From: Deltaproteobacteria bacterium
GTDB taxonomy: Bacteria > Myxococcota > JADLHZ01
Direction of reading: 5' to 3'
Length of the DNA: 64,000 nucleotides
NCBI GenBank assembly: GCA_020848545.1
Contig: JADLHZ010000022.1
Span: 1-64,000 of the forward strand
Shown here: positions 51,622 to 61,236 of the stretch, piece by piece
Layout of the letters: the number at the start of each line of letters is the position of its first letter
Numbering within the stretch: the first letter of the stretch is position 1
The notes under the pieces: model-generated
What the model saw: only the letters and a program-made list of their open reading frames with translations
Told to the model about the DNA's origin: nothing
The model's database searches: none
Translations under genes and position numbers: made by a program

Positions 51622-51699
51622 TGAGGCTCCGGGGATAGAGTGCGCCCGGCTAACACGGAGGGGCGCGAGGGAAAAGACCGGGCAGAGACCGCGCGAGGA

Positions 51700-52995
51700 T
51701 CATTCGACCGTCCTTGCGCCGCGGCGGCGCACCCGCACGAGGACGGGCTCCTCTGGGCGCAGCGTCACGAGCATCTCCGGCCTCGGCACGAACGGCGGCG
51801 ACCGCACAGGCTCGAGCGAAACGCGTTCGAGCAGCGTCGTCAACACGAGCGGCATCTGCAAGAGCGCAAAGCCGGCGCCGATGCACGCGCGCGGGCCGGC
51901 GCCGAAGGGCAAGTACGCCGACGGCGGCAACGCGGCGCGCGCTTCGGGAGAAAAACGCGCCGGCCGAAACGCGAGCGCGTCGGGGAAGAGATCCGAGCGC
52001 CGGTGCATCAAGTAGGTGCTGACGAGGACGATCGCGCCCTTGTCGAGCACGTGATCGCCGAGCTCGACGCGCGCCTTCGCCTCACGGCCGAGGCCATGCA
52101 CGGGCGGATAGAGGCGCATCGCTTCCTCGATCGCTTGGCGGGCATGCGCGATCGACGTCGCAGCGATCGCGAGCTCCTCCGGATGCGCGACGAGCAGCGC
52201 CAGCGTCCACGCGAGCGCGTTCGCCACCGTCTCGTGCCCGGCGGCGAACAAGGTCATCGTCTCGTCGCGGATCTCGCGGTCATCGAGCGACGGCTCGCCC
52301 TCGTCGTCCTTGGCGTAGACGAGGTTCGAGAGCAAATCGCCCACATCGCCGCTCGCCCGCCGTTCGTCGATCATCTTGGCGATCGTCGCGTCGAGATAGG
52401 CGATCGCGCGCGCGAGGCGGCGGTCGCTCGGCGTCGGCACGAAGCGCGGCAACATCAACGGGCGCGCGATGCGATCGCTCACGTGCCGCATCACAGCCTG
52501 CATCGCGTCGCCGAGCGCCTTGCTGTCGCCGATCAGGTCCTGGTGAAAGAGCGTGCGCCCGACCACGGCGAGCGAGAGCCGCAGCATCTCTTCGCGTAGA
52601 TCGATGACGGCGCCGTCCTCGAGCCGTCCGATCATGCGCTCCGTCTCGGCGACGAACGCGTGCGTGTGATCCATGATCCGCCGGTGCGCGAACGCCGGCG
52701 CGACGAGCCGGCGGCGGCGCTTGTGCGCGGCGTTCTCGACGCTGACGAGACCGTCGCCGAGCAGCGGGCGGGCGAAGCGGCGGACGACCGGGCCTTTCTC
52801 GAAGAGCTCGGCGCGCTCCTGCAAGATGATCCGCGCGTGCGCCGGCGACGCCGTGACGAGCACGCGGCGGCCGCCGAAGTCGAGCACGCCGGCTTCGCCG
52901 CACTCCTTCGCCAGGCGCTCGAGCAACGCGATCCGATCGCGGCGAAACTCGCGCAAGTGCCCGATGATCGGCGTGCCCGAGAGCCGCGCGATCAC
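51700..52995 (-). CDS. Cytochrome P450
   Basis: A 431-residue monooxygenase. The I-helix oxygen-binding motif is FAAGHETVANAL, the K-helix ExxR is in AIEEAMRLYPP, and the heme loop is FGAGPRACIGAGFA with Cys371 as ligand. The GTG start overlaps the stop of the upstream gene (GTGA), which ends the long open frame that continues upstream. There is no membrane anchor, so it is soluble. Its partners in the operon are a fatty-acid-hydroxylase-type protein and a metallo-beta-lactamase-fold protein, which suggests tailoring of a lipid or secondary metabolite. Redox partners are not adjacent. Confidence 0.95.
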   Translation of the reverse strand: MIARLSGTPIIGHLREFRRDRIALLERLAKECGEAGVLDFGGRRVLVTASPAHARIILQERAELFEKGPVVRRFARPLLGDGLVSVENAAHKRRRRLVAPAFAHRRIMDHTHAFVAETERMIGRLEDGAVIDLREEMLRLSLAVVGRTLFHQDLIGDSKALGDAMQAVMRHVSDRIARPLMLPRFVPTPSDRRLARAIAYLDATIAKMIDERRASGDVGDLLSNLVYAKDDEGEPSLDDREIRDETMTLFAAGHETVANALAWTLALLVAHPEELAIAATSIAHARQAIEEAMRLYPPVHGLGREAKARVELGDHVLDKGAIVLVSTYLMHRRSDLFPDALAFRPARFSPEARAALPPSAYLPFGAGPRACIGAGFALLQMPLVLTTLLERVSLEPVRSPPFVPRPEMLVTLRPEEPVLVRVRRRGARTVE

Positions 52996-54551
52996 AAGAG
53001 CATCCGGATACGATCGCGCACGAGCGGAAAGAGCAGCCGCGTCCCCGGCGGCAGCATCGCGCGGTACCACTCGTCGGCGGCGACGTCGCGCTCTTCGGCC
53101 TGATGCGCACGGCCGACGAGGAAGCGCGCGCGGGCCCTGTGGGCAAACGACGGGAGCCCGGCCGCCAACGCGCGCTCCAGAGTCGCGATCGCCTGGTCCA
53201 TCGGCTGCGCCAAGACGACACCGCCGAACACCGCCGCGGCGCCGTGGTTCAAGAGGCCGAGCGCGTTGTTCGGATCGATCGCGAGCGCCTTTTTTGCCGC
53301 CTGCGTCGCCAGCACGATGTACTCGGTGGCGTCGACCTTCGGCATGACGGTGCTCGCCGCGACGAAGCAGAGGTCGGCGAGCCTGCCCCACGCCGCGGCG
53401 TCGTCGGGATGCGCCGCCAAGTGCAGATCGAGCACGGCGTGCGCGAGCGGCCCGCGCCTCTTGCGGATGAGCTCGTCGATGCGCGCGTGAACGTCCCCGG
53501 TCCGCGCCAGCTCGAGCCGCGCCGCTTCGACCGGCGCCCGCTGCACGACCGACGGCCGAAAGTCGTGCCACCAACCGCGGCCGTTGCGATCGGGCAACAG
53601 GTTATTGATGCACCGATAGATCGCGAAGCGCTGCGACACCGTTTGCTCGCGCAGGTCGCTCCGCCGCCGGTATCGCGCGAGCCGGCGATCGACGATCTCG
53701 ACGATCTCTTGGAGCGGCCGCTGCTTCGCGAGCTCCGCCTTCACGTTCGCGAGCAAGTCGCGCATCAACCGCACGAGCAAGTCGAGGCGCCGCGCGATCG
53801 TCTCCTTGCCGACGAGCGCCGGACCGTGGCCTGGCACGAGCACCTCCGGCGCGAGCGCTTTGACCGCCTCCAAGTAGCCGATCCACGATCCATCGTCGCG
53901 CAGGCCTTCGTCGAGGAAGGGCACGCCGAGATAAGGATAGTCGCGCGTCGCCACGCCGTCGCCGCACGCGAGCGCCTGCATCCGCGGCCACCAAACGACG
54001 CATGCGTCCGGCGTCTCGACGCGCCCGCGCTGCATCAGCACGATCTTGTCGTCACCGATCTGAAGCTCGAGGTCGCCGTTGAAGGTCCGCGCCGGCGGCA
54101 CCGTCGGATGCACCTCGACGAAGTCGAGGCCGAAGGTGTTCGCGTACTCGACGCGCTCGCTGTCGCGCTCCTGCACGTAGCGCGCGGTGTCGGCGGTGGC
54201 GATGATCGTCGCCTCGGGGAACGCCGCGTTCCCGCCGCTGTGATCGCCGTGGTAGTGCGTGTTGATCACGTACGCGATCGGCTTCGGCGTCAGCTTCTCG
54301 ATCTCGCGGCGAAGGCGCTTCGCTGCCCGCGGCGCCACTTGGGTGTCGATGACCACGACGGCGGTGTCGAGCACGAAGACCGCCGAGTTCGAGAAGAAGC
54401 CGCGATAGATGTAGACACCCTCGGCGAGCGGATGCAGGAGCAAGTCGCCGGCCGAGTCGCTCTTCTTCGGGTGCGCGAGCCAGTACGCCGCGCCGGCGAG
54501 GAGCGCGAGCAGCGAGAGGCCAACGGAGACGCCAAAGACGGCCAGGGTCAC
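52992..54551 (-). CDS. Membrane-anchored metallo-beta-lactamase-fold hydrolase
   Basis: A 519-residue protein with a GTG start and an N-terminal helix (FGVSVGLSLLALLAGAAYWLA). The metal motif is INTHYHGDHSGG (His99, His101, Asp103, His104). Further ligand regions are QALACGDGV and EVLVPGHGPAL. The C-terminal part (about 270-515) is helical with TPR-like units (AVLDLHLAAHPDDAAAWGRLADLCF, AKKALAIDPNNALGLLNHGAA), as in alkyl-sulfatase-type MBL proteins. It would hydrolyse an ester, lactone or sulfate. It sits between the hydroxylase and the P450, with the stops and starts overlapping or touching. Confidence 0.85.
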   Translation of the reverse strand: MTLAVFGVSVGLSLLALLAGAAYWLAHPKKSDSAGDLLLHPLAEGVYIYRGFFSNSAVFVLDTAVVVIDTQVAPRAAKRLRREIEKLTPKPIAYVINTHYHGDHSGGNAAFPEATIIATADTARYVQERDSERVEYANTFGLDFVEVHPTVPPARTFNGDLELQIGDDKIVLMQRGRVETPDACVVWWPRMQALACGDGVATRDYPYLGVPFLDEGLRDDGSWIGYLEAVKALAPEVLVPGHGPALVGKETIARRLDLLVRLMRDLLANVKAELAKQRPLQEIVEIVDRRLARYRRRSDLREQTVSQRFAIYRCINNLLPDRNGRGWWHDFRPSVVQRAPVEAARLELARTGDVHARIDELIRKRRGPLAHAVLDLHLAAHPDDAAAWGRLADLCFVAASTVMPKVDATEYIVLATQAAKKALAIDPNNALGLLNHGAAAVFGGVVLAQPMDQAIATLERALAAGLPSFAHRARARFLVGRAHQAEERDVAADEWYRAMLPPGTRLLFPLVRDRIRMLL

Positions 54552-55328
54552 TCAGCGAACAATAGCGGGCGTCGCCTGCGGCGCAATGTCTTTGCCGGCG
54601 GGGATGTCTTTCGCCATCGGCTTCGCTTGCTCGAAGCTCGGCACGCGCGCGGCTTCTTCCGGCGTCAACGCGAGCTTGTTCGTGCCGAGCAGCACGTCGC
54701 AGAGCGGGAGCATGAAGTTGATGTTCGCCGAGAGATCCACGTGGTGGATGTAGTGGTGGCGATCGAGCCACTGAAACCAGCCCATCCGTTCGATCAGCCG
54801 ATCGCCCGGCGTGTGGATCGCGCCATGGACGTAGGCGAGCAGCCACGAGATCAACGCGAGCGTCGCCAAGGTGCTCGCTGCGAAGACCACGTTCTCGGTG
54901 AGCAGCCACGCCGGCGTGACGATGAGCGGGATGCCGACGACGAAGTGCAGGCCCACTTGGCTGCCCATGGTCAGCAAGTTGTCGAGCGCGTTGTCGGACA
55001 TCGTGAACGGCACGTAGGGCTTGCGAAAGCGCATGAAGGGAAAGCCGCTCGTCTGTACGTAGTGCTTCGGCGGAAAGAGCGCGAAGTGGTGCCCGGCGTG
55101 GTGGATCTTCTGGATGAACTCGAGGCCCGGCAGCGACGAGTGGTAGAGCACGCCGTGGACCAGCCACTCGCCGAGCGAGCAGAGGGGCACCGTGAACAAG
55201 GCGCCGCCGACGATAGCGCCGAGCGTGCCGCCAAACTGGGCCATGGCGATGCACGCCGCGCCCCACGCCGTCAGCACCGAGAGGCCAAACGCCCACCGCT
55301 TCTTCGAGACCGTGATCTTGTCGCGCAC
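54552..55328 (-). CDS. Fatty acid hydroxylase / sterol desaturase superfamily membrane protein
   Basis: A 258-residue integral membrane protein. The GTG start at 55328 is fixed by GGAGG 6 bp upstream. The di-iron histidine boxes are EWLVHGVLYHSS, IHHAGHH, YVHGAIH and DRHHYIHH. Hydrophobic helices lie between them (GLSVLTAWGAACIAMAQFGG, GAIVGGALFTVPLC, LATLALISWLLAYVH). Enzymes of this group use oxygen to hydroxylate or desaturate lipids. It is the first gene of the three-gene operon and is divergent from the methyltransferase, 75 bp apart. Confidence 0.87.
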   Translation of the reverse strand: MRDKITVSKKRWAFGLSVLTAWGAACIAMAQFGGTLGAIVGGALFTVPLCSLGEWLVHGVLYHSSLPGLEFIQKIHHAGHHFALFPPKHYVQTSGFPFMRFRKPYVPFTMSDNALDNLLTMGSQVGLHFVVGIPLIVTPAWLLTENVVFAASTLATLALISWLLAYVHGAIHTPGDRLIERMGWFQWLDRHHYIHHVDLSANINFMLPLCDVLLGTNKLALTPEEAARVPSFEQAKPMAKDIPAGKDIAPQATPAIVR

Positions 55329-55403
55329 GCAGCGCCTCCAAAAGCCCTGGGAACACCGCGTTATCGGCGCGCCGTGGAGGGCCGTCCTGCCGATATTGGT
55401 GGT

Positions 55404-56285
55404 ATGGCCGACGCCCTCGCCCGCGCCGAAGCGATCGCCCTCCCCGAGAGGAAGGCGCCGCGCTCGCTCATCGCGGCGGTGAACGCCCTCTTTCGCGCCG
55501 CCGAGACCGAGCGGCCGGACGCGATCCTGCGCGATCCCTACGCCCGCCGCTTCGCCGAGCGCGACGGCAAGGTCGCCCTCGTGCGCTACGGCCGCTTCTT
55601 GCTGCCGGCGCTCGGCCGCGCGATCGACGAGCTGTGGACGGCGCACTGCGTCCGCCATGCGAGCATAGACGCCCTGGTCATCGACGCGCTCGCGGCGGGC
55701 TACGAGCAAGTCGTGATCATCGGCGCCGGCTACGACATGCGCGCGTCGCGGATCGGCGCGGCGTTTCCGCGCGTGCGCTGGTTCGAGGTCGACCTGCCGG
55801 CGACGATGGGCGCGAAGTGGGAGCAGCTGGCGAACGGTGCCAGGGACTGGCGCGACGTGCTTCGCGTCCCGCTCGACTTGAACGTCGACTCACTCTCCGC
55901 CGAGCTGCGCCGCGCCGGCCTACGCAGGGATCAAAAGACGCTCTTCGTCTGCGAAGGCCTCATCCACTACTTGCCGCTCGCGCGCTTGAACGCGTTGCTC
56001 GCCGCCATCGCCGAAGTCGCGCCACGCCGCCGCCTCGCGCTCTCGTTCATTCGCAGCGAGATGTACGCGAGCCGCGGCGGGTTGTTCGTGCGCCTCGTGC
56101 AGACGCTCAAAGAGATCCCACGCCTGCACTTCTCGCCGCCGGCCCTCGCCGCCTTGCTCGCGACGCACGGCCTCCAGCGCTTTCGATCGTGGACCGCCGC
56201 CGAGCAAGTCCGCGGCTTCGCGCGCGCGGCCGAAGGTCGCCCGTTGCGTCTGAGCCAAGACGTCGCTATCGCCGAAAGCCTCTGA
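55404..56285 (+). CDS. LCM-type SAM-dependent methyltransferase
   Basis: A 293-residue protein. The N-terminal helices with DPYARRF are typical of the leucine-carboxyl-methyltransferase-like family (TIGR00027-type). The SAM-binding motif is VVIIGAGYDMRASRI, followed by WFEVDLPATMGAKW, and FVCEGLIHYLPLARLNALL. Such enzymes methylate small molecules or protein carboxyl ends. The gene is divergent from the hydroxylase-P450 operon and overlaps the FtsX-type gene. Confidence 0.88.
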   Translation: MADALARAEAIALPERKAPRSLIAAVNALFRAAETERPDAILRDPYARRFAERDGKVALVRYGRFLLPALGRAIDELWTAHCVRHASIDALVIDALAAGYEQVVIIGAGYDMRASRIGAAFPRVRWFEVDLPATMGAKWEQLANGARDWRDVLRVPLDLNVDSLSAELRRAGLRRDQKTLFVCEGLIHYLPLARLNALLAAIAEVAPRRRLALSFIRSEMYASRGGLFVRLVQTLKEIPRLHFSPPALAALLATHGLQRFRSWTAAEQVRGFARAAEGRPLRLSQDVAIAESL

Positions 56286-58831
56286 TCGCCCTCTTCCGTC
56301 TCCTCTCTTTGCGTCACGTCGTTGCGTCGCCGCTGCGCTCGGCGCTCCTCGTCGTGTCTGTGGCGCTCGGCGTCGCGAGCTACGTGGGCAACACGGCCGC
56401 GAGCCGGTCGATCCTCAGCGCGTTCCTGGCGCTCGCGCGTGACGTCTCGGGCAAGGCGGACCTCGTCGTCGACAGCGCGGGCGCCGGCGTCGACACCGGG
56501 CTCGTCGAGGAGATCGCGAAGGCGCCTTCCGTGGCGCACGCCGCGGCGATGCTCGAAATCGTCACGACGACCGTCGCGCCGCCGCGCACGATGCTCGTCC
56601 TCGGCCTCGACTTCTTCGGCGATCGCCACTTCATGCCGATGAAGATCGACGCCGGCGACGATGTGCTCGACGACCCGTTGGCGTTCGCAAACGATCCCTA
56701 CGCGCTGCTCATCACCCGCTCGCTCGCCGCGCGCTCCGGCGTCGGCGCCGGCGGCAAGCTCGCGCTGATGACCCCGGCCGGCGCCAAGGACTTCCACGTG
56801 CGCGGGATCCTCGCCGACGAGGGCATCGCGGCGATCTTCGGCGGCGACCTCGCGGTGATGCTGAGCGACGCCGCCGAGATCGCCTTCGGCCGGATCGGCA
56901 AAGCCGATCGCGTGCTCGTCGCGCTGAAGCCCGGCGCCACCGAAGCGCAGGCGACCGCCGAGATCACGCCGCTGCTCGCCGGCACGGCGTCGATCGGCAA
57001 GCCGAAGGACCGCACGAAGAACTTGGCCTCGATGGCCGCGCCGATGCGGCAAGGGCTCGGCCTCGCCGGCATCATCGCGCTCGTCGTCGGGATGCTGCTC
57101 ATCTTCTCGGCGGTCAGCATCGCCGTCGCCCGGCGCAAGCGTGAGCTCGGCACGCTGCGCGCCCTCGGCGCTTCGAACGCGATGCTGATCGCCGCGATCG
57201 TCTTCGAGACCTTGCTGCTCGCTGCGGCCGGCGGCGTGCTCGGCGTGTGGCTCGGACGCTCGCTCGCAGAGGCCACGCTGGCGCAGACCGCCCCGAGCCT
57301 CAGTCGCTTCTACGCGCCGGTCGCGCCGCCGCCTCCGGTCGTCGACGCCGCGCTCGCGTTCGCCGGCATCGCGCTCGGCGTGCTCGTCAGCTTGCTCGCG
57401 TCATGGCTCGCCGCCCGCCGCGTCGTTCGCTTGGATCCAGTGGAAGCGCTGCGCCGCCTGCCCGCCGAGCCGCCGCGCGTGCGCCAGCGCGTGACCGCCG
57501 CGTTCGGGGTGGGAGCCGGCGCCCTGGGCATCGCGCTCTCGCTCGTCGGCACCTCCGACGCCGCCGGGATCGGCGTCTTCGCGTTCATCGCGGCGGGCGT
57601 CCTCTTGATGCCCACCTTCCTCGCCGCGATCGGCGGCGTCGGCGCCCGGGTCTTCGAGCGCGTGCTCGGCCTCCCAGGGCGCCTCGCGGTCGACTATGCC
57701 CGCCGTGATCCCACGCGCAGCGCCACCACCGCCGCCGCGCTGATGATCGGCGTCTCGGCGAGCATGTGCATCGGCGCCTGGGCCGTCTCGCTCGAGCGCT
57801 CGATGATGCGCTGGGTTGAGCAGGCGCTGCCCTCGGATCTCTACGTCACCGCCGGCTCGCCGGTGAACGACGAGCGCAACGTGCCCTTCACTCTCGAAAC
57901 GATGACCGCGCTCGCGGAGCTCGACGGCGTCCGCTTGGTGACGGCGTCACGCACGCTCGCGATCGATCTCGACGACGCGCGCCTGCCGATCCTCGGCATG
58001 GACGCCGAGGACTACTATCGGCGCAGCGACCCGTCCTTGGTGCGCGGCGGCCCGAAGCCCATCGACGGCGCCGCCATGCACGCCGCGCCGCTGCTCGTCC
58101 TCTCCGAGAACGCCGCGAGCCGCCTACACCTCAGTGTCGGCGATCGCGTGCGGGTGCACACCACGTCCGGCGCACGCGAGCTACGGGTCTACGCCATCGC
58201 GGTCGACTACACCTCCGACAGCGGCATCGGCATGATGGATCGCCGCTGGCTAAGAGAGCTCTGGGGCGACTCGCTCGTCGACACGATCGCGATCGAGGTG
58301 AAGCCCGGCAGCGATCGCGCAGCAGTGGCGGACCGCATCCGCGGCCTGCTCGGCCGAAACGTTCCCTTGTTCGTCGTCTCCGCGGCGGAGCTGCGCGCCG
58401 AGATCAAGAAGGCGCTCGGCGACTTTCTCGGCGTCTTTCACGCGATCGACTTGCTCGCGTTGATCATCGCTGCGCTCGGCGTCGCGTCGGCGATGGTGAC
58501 GGCAGTCGCCGATCGCGTGCGCGACATCGCCGTCCTGCGCGTCATCGGGGGCGATCGCGCGCAGATCGCACGGTGGACGGCCTCCGAGGCCGCGTACCTC
58601 GCAATCGCCGCGGCGCTCTTTGGCGCGATCGTGGGTTGGCCAATGGGCTACGTGTTCGTGCGCGTGTTCGGCGCGGCGAACACCGGCTGGATCGTCGACT
58701 ACGTGTTCCCGCTGCGGGACGCCGCGTTGGTCGCCGGCGGCTGCGTGGCGCTCGCGGCCTCGATCGGGGCGATCGTCGGGTATCGCGCGGCGACGGCGGC
58801 TTCGTTCGCGGACACGCTGCGGGTGGAGTAA
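56282..58831 (+). CDS. FtsX-type ABC transporter permease (lipoprotein/antimicrobial export-like)
   Basis: About 849 residues. The start is uncertain: CTG at 56282 overlaps the previous TGA and gives the usual IALFRLLSLRHVVASPLRSALLVV opening, while TTG at 56309 is the alternative. It has two FtsX modules: LGLAGIIALVVGMLLIFSAVSIAVARRKRELGTLRALGAS near residue 260, and LLALIIAALGVASAMVTAVADRVRDIAVLRVIGGDRAQI near 720, with MacB-like periplasmic domains between. About eight membrane helices fit LolC/MacB-like ten-helix-class proteins. No ATPase gene adjoins it in this window. Confidence 0.85.
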   Translation: MIALFRLLSLRHVVASPLRSALLVVSVALGVASYVGNTAASRSILSAFLALARDVSGKADLVVDSAGAGVDTGLVEEIAKAPSVAHAAAMLEIVTTTVAPPRTMLVLGLDFFGDRHFMPMKIDAGDDVLDDPLAFANDPYALLITRSLAARSGVGAGGKLALMTPAGAKDFHVRGILADEGIAAIFGGDLAVMLSDAAEIAFGRIGKADRVLVALKPGATEAQATAEITPLLAGTASIGKPKDRTKNLASMAAPMRQGLGLAGIIALVVGMLLIFSAVSIAVARRKRELGTLRALGASNAMLIAAIVFETLLLAAAGGVLGVWLGRSLAEATLAQTAPSLSRFYAPVAPPPPVVDAALAFAGIALGVLVSLLASWLAARRVVRLDPVEALRRLPAEPPRVRQRVTAAFGVGAGALGIALSLVGTSDAAGIGVFAFIAAGVLLMPTFLAAIGGVGARVFERVLGLPGRLAVDYARRDPTRSATTAAALMIGVSASMCIGAWAVSLERSMMRWVEQALPSDLYVTAGSPVNDERNVPFTLETMTALAELDGVRLVTASRTLAIDLDDARLPILGMDAEDYYRRSDPSLVRGGPKPIDGAAMHAAPLLVLSENAASRLHLSVGDRVRVHTTSGARELRVYAIAVDYTSDSGIGMMDRRWLRELWGDSLVDTIAIEVKPGSDRAAVADRIRGLLGRNVPLFVVSAAELRAEIKKALGDFLGVFHAIDLLALIIAALGVASAMVTAVADRVRDIAVLRVIGGDRAQIARWTASEAAYLAIAAALFGAIVGWPMGYVFVRVFGAANTGWIVDYVFPLRDAALVAGGCVALAASIGAIVGYRAATAASFADTLRVE

Positions 58832-58839
58832 CCCCGACC

Positions 58840-59595
58840 TCAGAACGATCGTCCCTGCGCGCCGTCGACGACCACGCACGATCCCGACACCCACGACGCC
58901 TTCGGCGAAGCGAGGAACGCGACCACGTTCGCGACCTCTTCGGGCTTGCCGAAGCGGCCAAAGGGAAACTCGTGCTTCAAGAAGTCGGCGATGCCCTTCG
59001 GATCCGCTTGTTGGCGCCGCTCCCAGCCGCCGCCCGGAAACAGGATCGATCCAGGCGCCACGCTGCACACGCGCACGTTGTCCTTGGCGAGATCGCGCGC
59101 CATCGCTTTCGTGAGGCTGATCTCCGCCGCCTTCGCGACGTTGTAGCTCGGCGCGCCGCCGGCCTCTTTGCCCCAGATCGACGTGACGTTGACGATGACG
59201 CCGCCGCCCTTCGCACGGAGCTGCGGCAGCACCGCGCGCGAGCAGCGAAACGCCGGCCACAAGTTGCGATCGAGCGCGGCCGCGAAGTCGGCGTCGTCGA
59301 CTTCAGAGAAGTGGCGCGCGCCGGAGCCGCCCACGTTGTTCACCAAGATGTCCGCGCCGCCGGCAGCGCGGGCTGCTTCGATCAACGCGTCGACGCCCGC
59401 AGCTTGGGTCACGTCCGCTTCGACGGCGATCGCCTGCGGGCCGATCTCGGCGGCCGCCTTCGCCAGCGTCTCCTTGCCCCGAGCGCAGAGGACGACGCGA
59501 CAGCCTTCGTTCGCCAACGCGCCGGCGATCGCGCGGCCGATGCCGCGGCTCGCGCCGGTCACGATCGCCAACTTGCCGTGGAGCTCGAGATCCAT
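58840..59595 (-). CDS. Short-chain dehydrogenase/reductase
   Basis: A 251-residue SDR. The cofactor motif TGASRGIGRAI is at residues 14-24, the NNVGG motif follows, and the active-site Tyr and Lys are in PSYNVAKAAE. Ser in VNVTSIWG is the catalytic serine position. The C-terminus GSCVVVDGAQ is typical. It would oxidise or reduce an alcohol or ketone with NAD(P). It is 1 bp after the DUF2330 gene, so it may be the last gene of that operon. It is convergent with the permease gene. Confidence 0.93.
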   Translation of the reverse strand: MDLELHGKLAIVTGASRGIGRAIAGALANEGCRVVLCARGKETLAKAAAEIGPQAIAVEADVTQAAGVDALIEAARAAGGADILVNNVGGSGARHFSEVDDADFAAALDRNLWPAFRCSRAVLPQLRAKGGGVIVNVTSIWGKEAGGAPSYNVAKAAEISLTKAMARDLAKDNVRVCSVAPGSILFPGGGWERRQQADPKGIADFLKHEFPFGRFGKPEEVANVVAFLASPKASWVSGSCVVVDGAQGRSF

Positions 59596-59596
59596 C

Positions 59597-61225
59597 TCAG
59601 CGCGCCCGTCGCCGCCGGCGCAGCATCAGCACCAGCGTGCTGAGCACCATCGCCGATAGCCCACCGTCGCTCGCGCCGCACGCGCAGCCCGCGTTCTTGC
59701 GATTCGACGCCGCCACCGCGTCGGCGATCGGCCGCCGGTTGTCCTTGACGACCTCGCCGAAGCCGCTCGTCGCCATCTGCACGATCTCGAGCGTCGCCGT
59801 CGTGTCGTTGCCGGCGGTGAGCGGCCACGTCGTGCCAGAGCCGCGCACGATCGATCCGTCGCTCAAGATCACGCGCCACGGCGCGGTCGCATTCGTGACC
59901 ACGGGGTTGCACTCGATCACGCGCTCGGCGGTGTGGACGTTCGAGAGCGTGGGAAGATCGGGGTTGTAGTCGAACTCGGGATCGACGGTCATCTCCGGCG
60001 CCGAGAGCGTGGAGTAGAGACGCGTGACGTAAGGCAGTGAGTCGACGACCGCTTGCGTGTCGAGCATCGGCTTCACCACGTTCGTGCGAAACGCCGCGAG
60101 CAGCGCCGGCCCGTCTTCGAGCTTCACGCTGCCGGCGACGCCGCAGCCGCCGCAGTTGATCCACTGCGTGAGCGTCATGTTCTGCGGCGCGTTCATGAAG
60201 TCGTCGAGCGTCTCCTCGACGCCGTCCCAGCTCGAGAACTGCAAGAGCGCCTTGGCCAGCTGCGCCGTCTTTCCGGTCCAATCCTGGGCCTCGACCGTGA
60301 GCCACTGCGTGCGCTCGTTGTCGCGCACGACGATGTTCTTCAGCGTCTCCGCCGACTGCGCGTACTCGGTGACGAAGCCTTGGCCGCCGGCTTCGTCGGC
60401 GGCGAGATCGACGACGGCGGCGTAGTTCGACGCGCCAGTGAGCCAATTGATCGCTGCGTCGTTCAGCACGAGGTGCCGGTAGTTGATCGGCACCGAGCGC
60501 TTTTGCCCGAGCACCCAGACGAGCACGCCCATGTTGTCCTGCGCAGCGACGGCCGTCAGCTTGATCGGGATCATCGGGCGATCGTCTTGGAAGGTGAGCG
60601 CCACCGGCCGAATGTCACCGGCGTCCGAGGTCTTGGTCAGCCGAAACGCGATCAGCAGATCGCCCTGCTCGAGGTAGGGACGGATCAACGCCGGGCCGAC
60701 GGCGGTGACGTCGTAGCCGTTCTGGGTCAGCCACTCGACCGCAACCTGCGCCTTGTCTGCGTGCGCGACGTTCACGCGGATGACTTCGTAGTCGTAGGGG
60801 CCGACGCTGCCCTGCGCGACGACATCGACCGGCGCCGACGGATTCGCGCTGCCGCCGGCAGAGTCTTCCGACGCGTTGCCGGCCAGGCTCACCTGCGCGC
60901 GGCGATTGCTCGTGGCGCAGTTGCCCTCGATGCGCGTGGTCAGGCGATAGGACGGGTTCGTCGCAAACTGCAGCCGCGTGAACGCGCTGTTCGACGACAC
61001 GGCGACCGTTGGCACGCTTGGCACCGGCAGCACCCAAGAGAACTTCTCGGCCGGGCCTTGATACAAGATCTGCACGACGCTCGTGACCGAGCCGTCGGCG
61101 TTCTTGGCGAAGATGATGCGCTCGGCCGCTTGGTTCACCGACTGGGTCTGCGAGCAGAAGAAGCCGCCGCAAGCGTCGGCCACGCGCGGCACGGCCAGAA
61201 GAATCACAAACGCGAAGATCCTCAT
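59597..61225 (-). CDS. DUF2330 protein with MYXO-CTERM-like tail
   Basis: A 542-residue secreted protein. The ATG at 61225 has GGAGG upstream. The signal peptide (MRIFAFVILLAVPRVADACGGFFC) runs into the Cys-rich start typical of DUF2330 (CGGFFCSQ, then AERIIFAKNADGSVTSVVQILYQGPAEKFSWVLPVP). The C-terminus has CACGASDGGLSAMVLSTLVLMLRRRRRAR, that is C-x-C, a hydrophobic helix and an Arg cluster, which matches myxobacterial MYXO-CTERM sorting tails. It is probably displayed on the outer surface after tail processing. The function is unknown. Confidence 0.88.
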   Translation of the reverse strand: MRIFAFVILLAVPRVADACGGFFCSQTQSVNQAAERIIFAKNADGSVTSVVQILYQGPAEKFSWVLPVPSVPTVAVSSNSAFTRLQFATNPSYRLTTRIEGNCATSNRRAQVSLAGNASEDSAGGSANPSAPVDVVAQGSVGPYDYEVIRVNVAHADKAQVAVEWLTQNGYDVTAVGPALIRPYLEQGDLLIAFRLTKTSDAGDIRPVALTFQDDRPMIPIKLTAVAAQDNMGVLVWVLGQKRSVPINYRHLVLNDAAINWLTGASNYAAVVDLAADEAGGQGFVTEYAQSAETLKNIVVRDNERTQWLTVEAQDWTGKTAQLAKALLQFSSWDGVEETLDDFMNAPQNMTLTQWINCGGCGVAGSVKLEDGPALLAAFRTNVVKPMLDTQAVVDSLPYVTRLYSTLSAPEMTVDPEFDYNPDLPTLSNVHTAERVIECNPVVTNATAPWRVILSDGSIVRGSGTTWPLTAGNDTTATLEIVQMATSGFGEVVKDNRRPIADAVAASNRKNAGCACGASDGGLSAMVLSTLVLMLRRRRRAR

Positions 61226-61236
61226 CGTTGCCTCCG

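Noticed and set aside
53103-55400. Very long plus-strand frame running into the methyltransferase
   Set aside because: The part before 55404 is antisense to clear P450-operon genes and is His/Arg-rich shadow sequence. Only the methyltransferase part is real.
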